Source: Microbacteriaceae bacterium PS02066 (GTDB lineage: Bacteria > Actinomycetota > Actinomycetes > Actinomycetales > Microbacteriaceae). From it: a stretch of 59,373 nucleotides of DNA. A model generated the notes under the pieces. It made no database searches. It was not told the origin of the DNA and saw only the letters and a list, made by a program, of their open reading frames with translations. Location: assembly GCA_029959545.1 (NCBI GenBank), contig JASCPH010000014.1, positions 1-59,373 on the forward strand, written 5' to 3'. Positions 26,195-34,683 of this stretch are shown here, in pieces; the first letter of the stretch is position 1, and each line of letters opens with the position of its first letter. A program made the translations under genes and the position numbers.

Positions 26195-26506
26195 CTACGG
26201 GAGCTTGGACGCGAGGACGTCGGCCGCCAGGATCTCGGGTGCTGCGCCGAGGAGGTGCTGGTTGGCCATCAGGGCTGCGACGATGGCGCCGTTGGCGTGG
26301 GCGTCGCGAGCGGCCTCGTCGGGGAATGCATCGAAGATCCAGAAGGTGTCGGCGTCGGTCCTGACCGCGAACCAGACAATCGTTCCCACCTCTTCGTTGG
26401 CGAGTGCGACAGCCCCGGCGAGCAGATCGGCGAGCGCGTCTTGCTGTCCATCGGCCGCGACGATCTTGGCGACGAAGGCATACGGAAGTGATGCGGGCGT
26501 TGACAT
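26195..26506 (-). CDS. Antibiotic biosynthesis monooxygenase (ABM) domain protein
   Basis: A 103-residue ferredoxin-like-fold protein of the ABM/YgiN group, which act as dimeric quinol or polyketide monooxygenases without cofactor. Visible marks are the FVAKIVAADGQQDALADLL first strand-helix unit, TIVWFAVRTDADTFWIFDAFPDEAARDAHANG in the middle, and the C-terminal helix-strand. It is divergent from the AraC/DJ-1 regulator with 107 bp between, a common pairing that suggests control by that regulator in response to a reactive aromatic compound. It is part of the inserted segment. Confidence 0.85.
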   Translation of the reverse strand: MSTPASLPYAFVAKIVAADGQQDALADLLAGAVALANEEVGTIVWFAVRTDADTFWIFDAFPDEAARDAHANGAIVAALMANQHLLGAAPEILAADVLASKLP

Positions 26507-26613
26507 GAGGGACTCTCCTAGGTGTCGAGGTTCTTCGTGCGACGAGTTCAGCGTATGACGAGCGAGGACCGATGGGCAGTGGCGTATACGGCAGTATTGC
26601 TATTGTTTACGTC

Positions 26614-27555
26614 ATGCGTATCGGACTGATCGCGATCGACGGCTGCTTCGGTTCGGCTATCGCGTCGATCATCGACATCGTGCGGGTGGCCGACGAAGCC
26701 CGCGGCGATGTCGACCCGCGGATCGACCCGATCGAACTCGCCATCCTCGGACCGAAACGGCGAGTGACCACGACGGCATCGATGTCCCTGTCGGTGGACC
26801 ACCCGCTGTCGGCGTCCGGAGAGTTCGACGTGGTCGTCGTCCCTGCGCTTGGAACCCTTACGGCCGCCGCTACCAACGACGCCCTCCAGAGCCGAGATGC
26901 TCGTTCGGTCATCGCCTCGCTCGGGCGCCTCGACGAGGCGACCACCCGGATCGCCGCGGCGTGCACCGGCGTGTTCGCCGTCGCCGAGACCGGACGGATG
27001 CATCATCGGCGGGCGACGACCAGCTGGTTCCTGGGGCCGGAGTTCCTGAAGCGCTATCCGACCGTCGCCCTCGATCTCGACACCATGGTCGTGGTCGACG
27101 GGAACCTCGTCACCGCCGGCGCCGCCTTCGCCCACATCGACCTCGCGCTCTCACTCGTGCGATCGATCAGCCCCGACCTGGCCCAACATGTCGCCAAGCT
27201 CCTCATCATCGACGAGCGCCCGTCGCAGGCGGCCTTCGTCGCCTACGAACATCTCCGGCACGAGGACCCGATCGTCGTCGAGTTCGAACGCTTCGTGCGC
27301 GCCCGCCTGGACGAACCGTTCAACGCCGCCTTCGTCGCGCAGTCGCTCGGCACCAGCCGGCGCACCCTCGAACGTCGAGTCCGTGCGGCGCTCAACCTCA
27401 CTCCGCTCGGCTTCGTCCAACGGCTTCGCATCGAACGAGCTCGGCACCTCTCAGCAACCACGGACCTCACCTCCGCCGAGATCGCGCTACGGGTCGGCTA
27501 CGCGAACGCCGAGACGCTGCGCTCTCTCCTGCGCAGGGAGCGACGCCGTTCCTGA
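26614..27555 (+). CDS. AraC-family regulator with DJ-1/PfpI (GATase1-like) domain
   Basis: A 313-residue FtrA-type regulator. Residues ~1-180 form a DJ-1-like sensing domain with the nucleophile-elbow-like AAACTGVFAVAETG, where the Cys is retained. Residues ~215-313 hold two AraC helix-turn-helix units (FNAAFVAQSLGTSRRTLERR; LTSAEIALRVGYANAETLR). The C-terminus stops after LRRERRRS, slightly shorter than usual, perhaps clipped by decay of the region behind it. ATG 26614 is chosen over 26572; a TATTGT hexamer lies 7 nt before it, suggesting a leaderless start. Confidence 0.87.
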   Translation: MRIGLIAIDGCFGSAIASIIDIVRVADEARGDVDPRIDPIELAILGPKRRVTTTASMSLSVDHPLSASGEFDVVVVPALGTLTAAATNDALQSRDARSVIASLGRLDEATTRIAAACTGVFAVAETGRMHHRRATTSWFLGPEFLKRYPTVALDLDTMVVVDGNLVTAGAAFAHIDLALSLVRSISPDLAQHVAKLLIIDERPSQAAFVAYEHLRHEDPIVVEFERFVRARLDEPFNAAFVAQSLGTSRRTLERRVRAALNLTPLGFVQRLRIERARHLSATTDLTSAEIALRVGYANAETLRSLLRRERRRS

Positions 27556-27698
27556 CCTATCGCCATGCCTTAGAACCACGTCTCAGCACGTCTCGTCGAC
27601 GCTCCTGCGTCGCCCCTGGACGACCCACTCGACACGCCCGCGGCACAGGCCACGCGACGTGCCCCGGCTTCCCGGACGGTCGGGGTTGGGTGGCTGTG

Positions 27699-27900
27699 AT
27701 GTCGCTGCGTTCTCGTCGAGAGGATCAGCAGACCCGATCAGGGTCGATTGGGATGAGACGCACTCGCGCGCCTCACGAACGGCTTTATCTATTCCGGCGA
27801 CGGCGGAGTCGACTACGACCGGGCGCCGACCGACTCCGAGACCTTTCTGGCCACGTACCCGACGTGGATCACGCGCGAGATCCTCGGCACACAGAGGGCC
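27699..27900 (+). pseudogene. Remnant of an unidentified gene, two frames
   Basis: Two plus-strand pieces in different frames read like real protein: DVAAFSSRGSADPIRVDWDE, then, after a frame change near 27750, LARLTNGFIYSGDGGVDYD continuing PTDSETFLATYPTWITREIL to about 27890. Third positions are strongly G/C as in genuine genes here, but there is no start codon. I do not recognise the family. It abuts the dprA remnant on the other strand. The bases from 27556 to 27698 show nothing I can assign. Confidence 0.5.
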
Positions 27901-28294
27901 TTAAGCATCGAGCTCACCGTTCAGAGCGTGCACGGAGCACCACTGCGTTGCTGCCTGGAACGACCCACCGACGTGCCGAGTGACGGCACTTCCTGACGGG
28001 TCTCGTCGTGAGTGACCATGTCCTCGATGTCGGACGTGCTGGCCGTACCCGGTCGCGGCACGCGCCGGCGACGTGGTCGGCCGTGATTCGGGTTCGAGCA
28101 CGGTCGCGCCATACAGCAGCATCCACCGGGTCCATGCCCGGGATGCTGTTCTCGCTCTCAAGTAGCTTCACAGTGTCGATGCCGCCGACCTCTGCCAACA
28201 GTCTGCCGGTCGATGAGTGGTTCGGCTCAACGACGATCGCGAGCACCATACGGGCGGATCGCTCATCGCGAGCAAGATCGGCGAGGGTAGGCAT
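27901..28294 (-). pseudogene. Truncated dprA-like gene
   Basis: From ATG 28294 the minus strand codes a DprA-type N-terminus (LADLARDERSARMVLAIVVE, then GRLLAEVGGIDTVKLLES, then PGMDPVDAAVWRDRAR). Near 28065 the similarity jumps frame to ARAATGYGQHV, a motif that lies far downstream in intact DprA, just before the DNA-binding Rossmann core. The middle and the whole nucleotide-binding C-terminal part are missing. So it is an internally deleted, non-functional copy of a DNA-processing gene, of the kind often carried on actinobacterial mobile segments. Confidence 0.7.
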
Positions 28295-28355
28295 CGGCGT
28301 CTCCTCCAAAGTCGAAGTACACACCTCAGGTACGCATGACCTCCCCGGATCGCCT

Positions 28356-28613
28356 CTACGCGAGAGACAAGGCCGCTCGCCGAGCGCGACGTTCAAGCAC
28401 GCGAACGCGCACCAGCTGGATCAGCGAGACCGGGCCGTGCGTGATGAACGTCAGCGCGTTCCAGATGCACAGGAGCATCACGAGGTAGAGCCACTCGGAG
28501 CCGCCACCGGTGATGAGCAGGCTCACCACGCTGGCCAGGTAGAAGTACACGACAGCGAGGAGCATCGCGGGCACGCCCTCAGGCCAGGGCCTGGGAAGGG
28601 CAATCGAGACCAA
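28356..28613 (-). CDS. Small membrane protein, possibly truncated
   Basis: An 85-residue protein with two hydrophobic helices (AMLLAVVYFYLASVVSLLI and LYLVMLLCIWNALTFI) and a basic tail. It resembles the C-terminal half of a short actinobacterial membrane protein family, recalled for its GVPAMLLA and LFIWNALKF phrases, whose members have a longer N-terminus; the function is unknown. The start may have been lost, and the gene lies inside the decayed insertion. The 217 bp between it and glnA contain the right internal repeat and the glnA terminator. Confidence 0.6.
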   Translation of the reverse strand: MVSIALPRPWPEGVPAMLLAVVYFYLASVVSLLITGGGSEWLYLVMLLCIWNALTFITHGPVSLIQLVRVRVLERRARRAALSLA

Positions 28614-28695
28614 CGTCCTGGCGGAGCGGAGCGGATCGATTCCGAAGACGGGGGAGTGGTCCCTACCTGATGGCTCGGCAGCGTCGCGATTCGTC

Positions 28696-28721
28696 CCGTC
28701 CGAAAACCCGCCCGTTTACTC
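28696..28721 (+). repeat. Right internal 26-bp direct repeat
   Basis: 24 of 26 bases match 26095-26120 in the same orientation. It lies 109 bp inside the right core repeat, which would place it on the other side of the core in a circular form. Confidence 0.65.
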
Positions 28722-28741
28722 CCCGTAGACGTCCGGAGATA

Positions 28742-28781
28742 CACCGAGCCCCAGACAGCGACTGCCGTCTGGGGCTCGGTG
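28742..28781. terminator. glnA terminator stem
   Basis: Perfect 15-bp arms (28742-28756, 28767-28781) with a 10-nt loop, 50 bp after the glnA stop. It lies within the inserted segment, as expected if the insertion brought its own end to glnA. Confidence 0.75.
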
Positions 28782-28830
28782 ATTTACTGGGCTCGCAGGC
28801 TGGGAGAGAGTTTCTCAGAGCCCCACGAAA

Positions 28831-28851
28831 TCAGACGCCGAAGTAGAGCTC
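28831..28851 (-). repeat. Right core repeat within the glnA 3' end
   Basis: The last 21 bp of glnA, including the stop. It is the partner of 25981-26001 (20 of 21 bases) and would be the attR side. Confidence 0.75.
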
Positions 28852-30255
28852 GTACTCGAAGGGGTGCGGGCGCTGAGCGATCGGCTGGATCTCGTTCTCG
28901 ATCTTGTACTCGATCCAGGTCTCGATGAGCTCCTCGGTGAAGACGCCGCCCTGCAGCAGGAACTCGTGGTCGGCGCGCAGCGCCTCGAGCGAGTCGAGCA
29001 GCGAGTTCGGCACCTGCGGGATGCCCTTGGCCTCCTCGGGGGGAAGCTCGTAGAGGTCCTTGTCGACCGGCTCGTGCGGCTCGATGCGGTTCTTGATGCC
29101 GTCGAGGCCGGCCATGAGCTGCGCGGCGAAGGCGAGGTACGGGTTGCCCGAGGCGTCGGGGGCACGGAACTCGATGCGCTTGGCCTTGGGGTTGGTGCCC
29201 GTGATCGGGATGCGGATGGCCGCCGAACGGTTGCCGGCCGAGTAGACCAGGTTGACCGGAGCCTCGAAGCCCTTCACCAGACGGTGGTAGCTGTTCAGCG
29301 TGGGGTTCGTGAACGCCAGGACGGCGGGCGCGTGCGCCAGGATGCCACCGATGTACCAGCGGGCGATGTCGGACAGCCCGCCGTAGCCCTTCTCGTCGTA
29401 GAACAGCGGCTTGCCGTCGTTCCACAGCGACTGGTGCGTGTGCATGCCGGAGCCGTTGTCGCCGAAGAGCGGCTTGGGCATGAAGGTCGCGACCTTGCCC
29501 CACTGCTCGGCGGTGTTCTTGACGATGTACTTGAACTTCAGGATGTCGTCGGCCGCGTGCACCATGGTGTCGAAGCGGTAGTTGATCTCCTGCTGTCCGC
29601 CCGTGCCCACCTCGTGGTGTGCGCGCTCGAGGATGAGGCCGGCCTCGATGAGGCGCAGGCTGATGTCGTCGCGCAGGTCCGCCGTCTTGTCGACGGGGGA
29701 GACGGGGAAGTAGCCACCCTTGTAGGGCGTCTTGTTGGCCAGGTTGCCGCCCTCTTCGGTGCGGCCCGTGTTCCAAGCGCCCTCTTCGGAGTCGACCGAG
29801 TAGAAGCTCGAGTTCTGCTTCACCTCGTAGCGGACGTCGTCGAAGATGTAGAACTCGGCCTCGGGGGCGAAGAACGCGGTGTCGGCGATGCCGGTGGAGG
29901 CGAGGTACTTCTCGGCCTTCTTGGCAACCTGGCGGGGGTCCTTCGAGTAGATCTCGCCGTTGCGCGGGTTGTAGATGTCGAAGACCATGACGAGGGTCTT
30001 CGCCTCGCGGAACGGGTCGAGGTACGCGGTCGACACGTCGGGGATGAGCTGCATGTCCGATTCGTGGATGTTCGCGAACCCGCGGATCGACGAGCCGTCG
30101 AACAGCTGACCGACGGTGAAGAACTCCTCGTCGACGGTGGATGCGGGGATGTTGAAGTGCTGCTGCACACCAGGGAGATCCGTGAAGCGGATGTCGAGGA
30201 ACTTGACGTCCTCGTCCTTGATGAACTTCAGCACCTCGGATGAATCACTGAACAT
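28831..30255 (-). CDS. glnA: Glutamine synthetase type I (main ammonia-assimilating)
   Basis: Makes glutamine from glutamate, ammonia and ATP as a dodecamer. The 474-residue length is that of classic GSI-beta. Visible signatures are [34 protein letters not shown] and [10 protein letters not shown]. The adenylylation tyrosine is present in [10 protein letters not shown], so GlnE (encoded at 18.7-21.7 kb) can switch it. GGAG precedes the ATG. A GlnR-like box ~86-112 bp upstream suggests nitrogen control. The last 21 bp are duplicated 2.85 kb downstream. Confidence 0.97.
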   Translation of the reverse strand: MFSDSSEVLKFIKDEDVKFLDIRFTDLPGVQQHFNIPASTVDEEFFTVGQLFDGSSIRGFANIHESDMQLIPDVSTAYLDPFREAKTLVMVFDIYNPRNGEIYSKDPRQVAKKAEKYLASTGIADTAFFAPEAEFYIFDDVRYEVKQNSSFYSVDSEEGAWNTGRTEEGGNLANKTPYKGGYFPVSPVDKTADLRDDISLRLIEAGLILERAHHEVGTGGQQEINYRFDTMVHAADDILKFKYIVKNTAEQWGKVATFMPKPLFGDNGSGMHTHQSLWNDGKPLFYDEKGYGGLSDIARWYIGGILAHAPAVLAFTNPTLNSYHRLVKGFEAPVNLVYSAGNRSAAIRIPITGTNPKAKRIEFRAPDASGNPYLAFAAQLMAGLDGIKNRIEPHEPVDKDLYELPPEEAKGIPQVPNSLLDSLEALRADHEFLLQGGVFTEELIETWIEYKIENEIQPIAQRPHPFEYELYFGV

Positions 30256-30340
30256 GGAGACTCCAGAGGTAGGGCATTTCGGGAAGTTCCGCCCGCCACG
30301 GCGGGCTGATCCGACGCTATCGATCGGGCGTTGCTCGCCA

Positions 30341-30367
30341 GTGTCCCATATGTTTCCGGGATGTTAC
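30341..30367 (-). promoter_or_regulatory. GlnR-like operator of glnA
   Basis: On the glnA strand the sequence reads GTAAC, 6 nt, GAAAC, 6 nt, GACAC. The actinobacterial GlnR site is GTnAC-n6-GAAAC repeated, so the first two elements match fully and the third is off by one base. It lies 86-112 bp upstream of the glnA ATG and next to the divergent RDD gene's -10. Confidence 0.65.
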
Positions 30368-30378
30368 GGGTCCCCGAT

Positions 30379-30384
30379 TAGGGT
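30379..30384 (+). promoter_or_regulatory. -10 box, leaderless RDD gene
   Basis: TAGGGT, then 6 nt (TGATGC), then ATG 30391. Confidence 0.5.
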
Positions 30385-30390
30385 TGATGC

Positions 30391-30825
30391 ATGCCCGAGA
30401 CCCCCGTCGAGTCCAGCTACCCCGGTGAGCGCCTCGGGCTGCCCCGCACCGGATCGACGTCGGTCGCGCGCGTCGGCAGGCGCCTGCTCGCCCTGCTGAT
30501 CGACTGGACGTGTGCCACGATCCTGGCCGTCGCCTTCCTCCGATACGACCCGTGGGCGCTGCCGGGGGAGGCGGGGCTGTCGACGTTCGCGCCGATGCTG
30601 GTGTTCGCGCTTGTGCAGATCCTGTTCATCCCGCTGATCGGCGGAAGCCCGGGACACCGCATCCTCGGGATGCGACTGGTCCTCGTCCGCGGCGGATGGA
30701 TCGGTCTCTGGCGGCCCATCGTCCGCACGCTGCTGCTGCTGCTCGTCATCCCCGCGGTGGTCTGGGATGCCGACCAGCGCGGACTTCACGATCAGGCTGC
30801 GGGCAGCGTCCTCATCCGCGGCTGA
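30391..30825 (+). CDS. RDD-family membrane protein
   Basis: A 144-residue membrane protein with the RDD signature: ARVGRRLLALLIDWTC at the start of helix 1 and GGSPGHRILGMRLV before the last helix, with about three membrane segments. RDD proteins have been linked to ion exchange, but no function is established for this one. It is divergent from glnA and convergent with the DUF4191 gene (3 bp apart), an arrangement common in Microbacteriaceae. The start is supported by the leaderless -10 box. Confidence 0.88.
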   Translation: MPETPVESSYPGERLGLPRTGSTSVARVGRRLLALLIDWTCATILAVAFLRYDPWALPGEAGLSTFAPMLVFALVQILFIPLIGGSPGHRILGMRLVLVRGGWIGLWRPIVRTLLLLLVIPAVVWDADQRGLHDQAAGSVLIRG

Positions 30826-30828
30826 GGA

Positions 30829-31539
30829 TCAACGCGGGCGCTGAGCGCGCACACGGTTGGGGTCGACGCCCTTAGGGATCGGCAGTGACGTCAGCGACTG
30901 CGAGACCGAGTCGATGCGCTTGATGACGGCGGCCATCGTGGTGCGGTCGATCTTCTTGGGCAGAGCCTTGATCGTGCTCGCGAGCTTCGCGATCGGAACC
31001 TCGTCGTCACCGTGGCCGACGTAGAACACGGTCACCGGCACGCCCGAGGCGACGCGCTGCGCCTTCGAGCGCTCGTCGGCGATGAGACGCGTCAGACGAC
31101 CGCGTGCTCCCTCGCCCACGAGGACGATGCCGCCGCGGCCGACGGCGCGGTAGACGGCCTCCTGAGTGCGGGGGTTGATGCCGACGGGCATCTCGCTGGA
31201 CTGCCAGCGGCGTCCGAGCGACACCGACATCACACGTCCGGCGGCACCCGGCATGCCGTCGATCTGCTTGTACATCGCGGTCGTCGACAGGCGCGTGGTC
31301 AGGATGAGGGAGCCCAGGATGCCGGCGAACAGACCCGTGATGCCCCAGAGGATGACGCTCCAGACGGTGAGCGGCGGGATGAGGAAGCCGACGCCCGCGC
31401 CGAGCGCGATGCCCAGCAGCACGATGCCGATCAGGGCGTACGGCAGCCAGGAGTACGCGTCCTTGGTGTAGCGGTACAGGGTCTTCAACTGCGAGAAGAA
31501 TCCGGGGCGCTTCTCGGGGGCGGAATCGCGGGCTGCCAT
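30829..31539 (-). CDS. DUF4191 membrane protein
   Basis: A 236-residue protein with a basic N-terminus (FFSQLKTLYRYTKDAYSWLP) and two adjacent membrane helices (~30-50 and ~60-80), followed by a ~150-residue cytoplasmic domain including GRRWQSSEMPVGINPRTQEAVYR and GGIVLVGEGARGRLTRLIADER. This is the actinobacterial DUF4191 family, often near lipoyl synthesis and glnA genes; the function is unknown. TAGGCT lies 7 nt before the ATG, so a leaderless message is possible, though GGAGGG is also present. Confidence 0.88.
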   Translation of the reverse strand: MAARDSAPEKRPGFFSQLKTLYRYTKDAYSWLPYALIGIVLLGIALGAGVGFLIPPLTVWSVILWGITGLFAGILGSLILTTRLSTTAMYKQIDGMPGAAGRVMSVSLGRRWQSSEMPVGINPRTQEAVYRAVGRGGIVLVGEGARGRLTRLIADERSKAQRVASGVPVTVFYVGHGDDEVPIAKLASTIKALPKKIDRTTMAAVIKRIDSVSQSLTSLPIPKGVDPNRVRAQRPR

Positions 31540-31658
31540 ACCCTCCAGCCTACCGGTGCCGTCCGATCTCTTCTCCCCACCCCGAGGGCAGTGCACCGAG
31601 CATCCTCCGCTCTGCGAAACGCCGCGGTGCCTGCCCCTCTGGCGACCACGATCGGAAC

Positions 31659-32924
31659 ATGTCCTCGTCACTCCTGCCCGCCCCGCCACCATTGCGTTCG
31701 CTCGTGGAACCCGTGGTCCTGCGCTCCGTCGGAGCGGATGCGGCCCCGTTCGGCGGAGACGTCGTGGTCCACGAGGGTGAGCCGGCACTCGCAGTGCCGG
31801 TCGCCGCCGTCGAGAAAACGGGCATCTGGGCGGCCTCGGGCGAACACGTCCTGGCGCCGCTGGACATCGTCGCCACGGCCGAGGGGCCGCTCGTCCTGCT
31901 CCCGACGGTGCGCTGCACACTGGAGTCGCTGCTTCGTCGGCGCGCAACGGTGGCGCCCGGTGAGGCCGTCACCATCGCCGTGAGCCTGCTCCGCGGCGTC
32001 GCGGCCGAGAACACCGCGCATCCGCGAGGCACCTGCGTCGGCAGCTGGTGGCTGGACGCCGCCGGTACGCCGCTGTTCGTCCACGGTCACGAGGGTGCCG
32101 TCGCCGCGGTCGGCGCTGCGGAGCTGCTGGCGATGCTGGATTGCGGTGACCACGATGTCGCCCGACGCGCGATCGATGCCGCATCGGTCGCCGTTCGCGA
32201 CACGAGGCGTCTACTCGGAGGGCTCTCCGCCCTGGAGGACGACATGTTCGCTGCGGCGCGGCCGCAGGCGGTGCGCATCGAGGAGTCATCCGTCGCGACG
32301 TCGATCAGCCGCGCGCAGGCGCGCGCGGAGGCGAGGCCGCCGACACCGACGTGGCGCCGACTGAGCGTCGCGATGGACGGTTCGCTCAGCGACCTGGTCG
32401 CAGAGCGTGTCGACGCCCTGCGTCAGCGGTGGCGGCGCTCGACGCGGACGCAGAAGCCGCGTTCTCGTCGTCCCGTGGTGCTGGTCGGGCTCGGTGTCGT
32501 GGCTCTCGTTCTCGCCGTAGGGCTCCTGTGGCCTGATTCCGGTGACACAGCGCCCCTCCCGGCGTCATCCGGAGCTTCTCTCCCTCCAGAGATTGCCGCC
32601 GCCACGGCGCCACCCGTCGATTCTCCCGCTGCGACGGCGGCGGATGACCCCGTCGCCGCGGCGCGCGCGTTGCTCGCCGAATGGAGTGCGTGCGGAGAGG
32701 ATTCCTGTCGGCAGAGACTGCAGGAAGCGCGGATCGACGCCGACCCAGCGGGTGCGGCCATGGTGGCGGACGTGTCGCTGACGGTCATCGACGATCTCGG
32801 CGGTCTCACCCTGCTGCGCGCCGATGACCCGAGGGGGTCAGCGGTGCCGCAGATCGTGGCGATCGTGCGTCAGAACGACGAATGGGTGCTGCGCGGCATC
32901 CATGATGTCGCGCAGCACCCATAG
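31659..32924 (+). CDS. Single-pass membrane protein of unknown function
   Basis: A 421-residue protein I do not recognise. Residues ~1-200 form a compact cytoplasmic domain with alternating sheets and helices (AVPVAAVEKTGIWAASGE, then LVLLPTVRCTLESLLRRR and SWWLDAAGTPLFVHGHEG), which could be a catalytically inactive kinase-like fold. A basic segment leads to one membrane helix (PVVLVGLGVVALVLAVGLLW, ~273-292). An Ala/Pro-rich linker and a small outer domain with a Cys pair (WSACGEDSC) follow. It is divergent from the DUF4191 gene and ends 12 bp before sucB's stop. Confidence 0.75.
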   Translation: MSSSLLPAPPPLRSLVEPVVLRSVGADAAPFGGDVVVHEGEPALAVPVAAVEKTGIWAASGEHVLAPLDIVATAEGPLVLLPTVRCTLESLLRRRATVAPGEAVTIAVSLLRGVAAENTAHPRGTCVGSWWLDAAGTPLFVHGHEGAVAAVGAAELLAMLDCGDHDVARRAIDAASVAVRDTRRLLGGLSALEDDMFAAARPQAVRIEESSVATSISRAQARAEARPPTPTWRRLSVAMDGSLSDLVAERVDALRQRWRRSTRTQKPRSRRPVVLVGLGVVALVLAVGLLWPDSGDTAPLPASSGASLPPEIAAATAPPVDSPAATAADDPVAAARALLAEWSACGEDSCRQRLQEARIDADPAGAAMVADVSLTVIDDLGGLTLLRADDPRGSAVPQIVAIVRQNDEWVLRGIHDVAQHP

Positions 32925-32936
32925 GTGCGGGATGGA

Positions 32937-34628
32937 TCAGATCCCGAGGTCTCCGGCGAAGTCGGCCGTCTCGAGGCGCGTCTTCATCGCGGACAGGAAG
33001 CGTGCCGCGTCCGCACCGTCGATGATCCGGTGGTCGTACGAGAGCGCAAGGTAGACGTAGGAACGGACCGAGAATGCATCCTTGCCGTCCACCGTCACGA
33101 CACCGGGGCGCTTGACGACGGTGCCGGTGCCGAGGATCGCGGACTGCGGCAGGAACACGACCGGGGTGTCGAACAGTGCGCCGCGCGAGCCGGTGTTCGT
33201 GACCGTGAACGTGCCGCCTGCGAGCTCGTCGGGCTTCAGCTTGTTGTCACGCGTGCGGGCCGCGAGGTCGGCGATGTCGTGAGCGATCTGGGCGAGGTTC
33301 TTGTCGCCCGCCTCGCGCACCACCGGCGTCAGCAGGCCGCGCTCGGTGTCGACCGCGATCGAGATGTTCTCGCTCGACGGGTAGACGATCTGCTCGCCAT
33401 CGACAGTCGCGTTGATGACGGGGTATGTCTTCAGCGCCTCGGCGGCGGCCAGCACGAAGAACGGCAGGAAGGAGAGCTTGTCGCCCGTCTTCTGCTGGAA
33501 CTCGTTCTTGACGCCGTCACGGAACAGCGCGACCTTCGTCACGTCGACCTCGACCACGGTCGTGAGCTGGGCGGTGGCCTGCATCGACTCGACGGCGCGC
33601 TTGGCGAGCACCTTGCGCAGACGCGACATCGGCTGGGTCGTGCCACGGAGCTCGGACACCTCGACGGGAGCCTTGGACGCGGCCGGGGCCGCGGGTGCGG
33701 ATGCCGCGGCGGGGGTCGCAGCGGCCTCGGCGGCCTTCAGCACGTCCTCCTTGCGGATGCGGCCGCCGACTCCCGAACCGGTGACGGTGGCGAGGTCGAC
33801 ACCCTGCTGAGCCGCGAGGCGGCGCACGAGCGGCGTCACATACCCCGAGCCCTCATCGCTGGAGGTCTCCGCCGGAGCGGGTGCGGGTGCCGGGGCAGCA
33901 GTCGGAGCAGGTGCGGCAGCCGGAGCAGGTGCGGGCGTCGCGGGAGCCTCCGCTTCGGCCTCCTCGACCTCGACGGGCTTCTCGGTGGACGGCGCCTCGG
34001 GAGCGGCTTCGGCGGCCGGTGCGGCGCCGTCGCCGATGCGTGCGAGCGGGCTGCCGACCGCGACCGTCTCGTCCTCCTGGACCAGGATGGCCTGCAGGGT
34101 GCCCGCGAACGGCGCGGGGATCTCGGTGTCGACCTTGTCGGTGGAGATCTCGAGCAGCGGCTCGTCGACGGCGACCTCGTCGCCCACGGCCTTGAGCCAG
34201 CGGGTGACGGTGCCCTCGGTGACGCTCTCGCCGAGCTCCGGCAGAACGACGTCACGGCCGCCGGATGCGGCGGGGGCCGCTGCGGGGGCTGCCTCTGCGG
34301 CCGGCTCGGGCTCGGCGGCCGGAGTAGCCTCGGCGGCGGGCGCGGGAGCCGCAGCCGCCTCAGGCTCTGCTGCGGGAGCCGCTGCTCCCGAGCCGTCGCC
34401 GATCTTCGCGAGGACGGCGCCCACCTCGACGGTGTCGTCCTCCTGGAAGAAGATCTCTTCGATCACGCCGCTGACGGGCGAGGGGATCTCGGTGTCGACC
34501 TTGTCGGTGGAGATCTCGAGCAGACCCTCGTCCGCCTCCACCGTGTCACCCACATTCTTGAGCCAGCGGGTGACCGTTCCCTCGGTGACGCTCTCGCCGA
34601 GAGCGGGGAGGACAACGGAAGTGCTCAT
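32937..34628 (-). CDS. sucB: 2-oxo acid dehydrogenase E2, dihydrolipoamide acyltransferase
   Basis: A 563-residue E2 core. Two lipoyl domains occur at ~1-76 and ~127-202, each with the lipoylated lysine in [12 protein letters not shown], joined by Ala/Glu/Pro linkers. The E3-binding domain is at ~280-315 ([18 protein letters not shown]), and the catalytic domain ends with the His-Asp pair [16 protein letters not shown]. In corynebacteria and mycobacteria this kind of E2 serves pyruvate dehydrogenase (and shares E3 with oxoglutarate dehydrogenase), so AceE at 3.6-6.3 kb is the likely partner. lpdA is just upstream on the same strand. Confidence 0.93.
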   Translation of the reverse strand: MSTSVVLPALGESVTEGTVTRWLKNVGDTVEADEGLLEISTDKVDTEIPSPVSGVIEEIFFQEDDTVEVGAVLAKIGDGSGAAAPAAEPEAAAAPAPAAEATPAAEPEPAAEAAPAAAPAASGGRDVVLPELGESVTEGTVTRWLKAVGDEVAVDEPLLEISTDKVDTEIPAPFAGTLQAILVQEDETVAVGSPLARIGDGAAPAAEAAPEAPSTEKPVEVEEAEAEAPATPAPAPAAAPAPTAAPAPAPAPAETSSDEGSGYVTPLVRRLAAQQGVDLATVTGSGVGGRIRKEDVLKAAEAAATPAAASAPAAPAASKAPVEVSELRGTTQPMSRLRKVLAKRAVESMQATAQLTTVVEVDVTKVALFRDGVKNEFQQKTGDKLSFLPFFVLAAAEALKTYPVINATVDGEQIVYPSSENISIAVDTERGLLTPVVREAGDKNLAQIAHDIADLAARTRDNKLKPDELAGGTFTVTNTGSRGALFDTPVVFLPQSAILGTGTVVKRPGVVTVDGKDAFSVRSYVYLALSYDHRIIDGADAARFLSAMKTRLETADFAGDLGI

Positions 34629-34683
34629 GGGATTTGCTCCTTCGAACTGCGATATCGGTGTCTAGCTTAGTGAAGCCGAAGCC

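Larger units (their letters stand above)
25981..28851. mobile_element. Decayed insertion at the glnA 3' end, ~2.85 kb
   Basis: The segment is bounded by two 21-bp direct copies of the glnA 3' terminus, 25981-26001 and 28831-28851, identical at 20 of 21 positions; the difference is a synonymous Leu codon in the glnA reading (ELYFGV then stop). A 26-bp direct repeat sits just inside each end. The content is a monooxygenase, an AraC/DJ-1 regulator, broken genes and a small membrane protein. No integrase or transposase remains. The pattern fits an integrative element that used the glnA 3' end as target and supplied a replacement terminus. Confidence 0.65.

Noticed and set aside
28008..28670. A 220-codon plus-strand frame in the inserted segment
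   Set aside because: It lies antisense to the dprA remnant and the small membrane protein gene and has shadow composition without a domain.
25981..28851. An integrase or transposase gene within the insertion
   Set aside because: I looked in all frames for tyrosine or serine recombinase and DDE motifs and saw none.
17379..30255. glnA2 and glnA as a recent duplication
   Set aside because: They differ in length, motifs and subfamily; only the last 21 bp of glnA are duplicated, at 25981.
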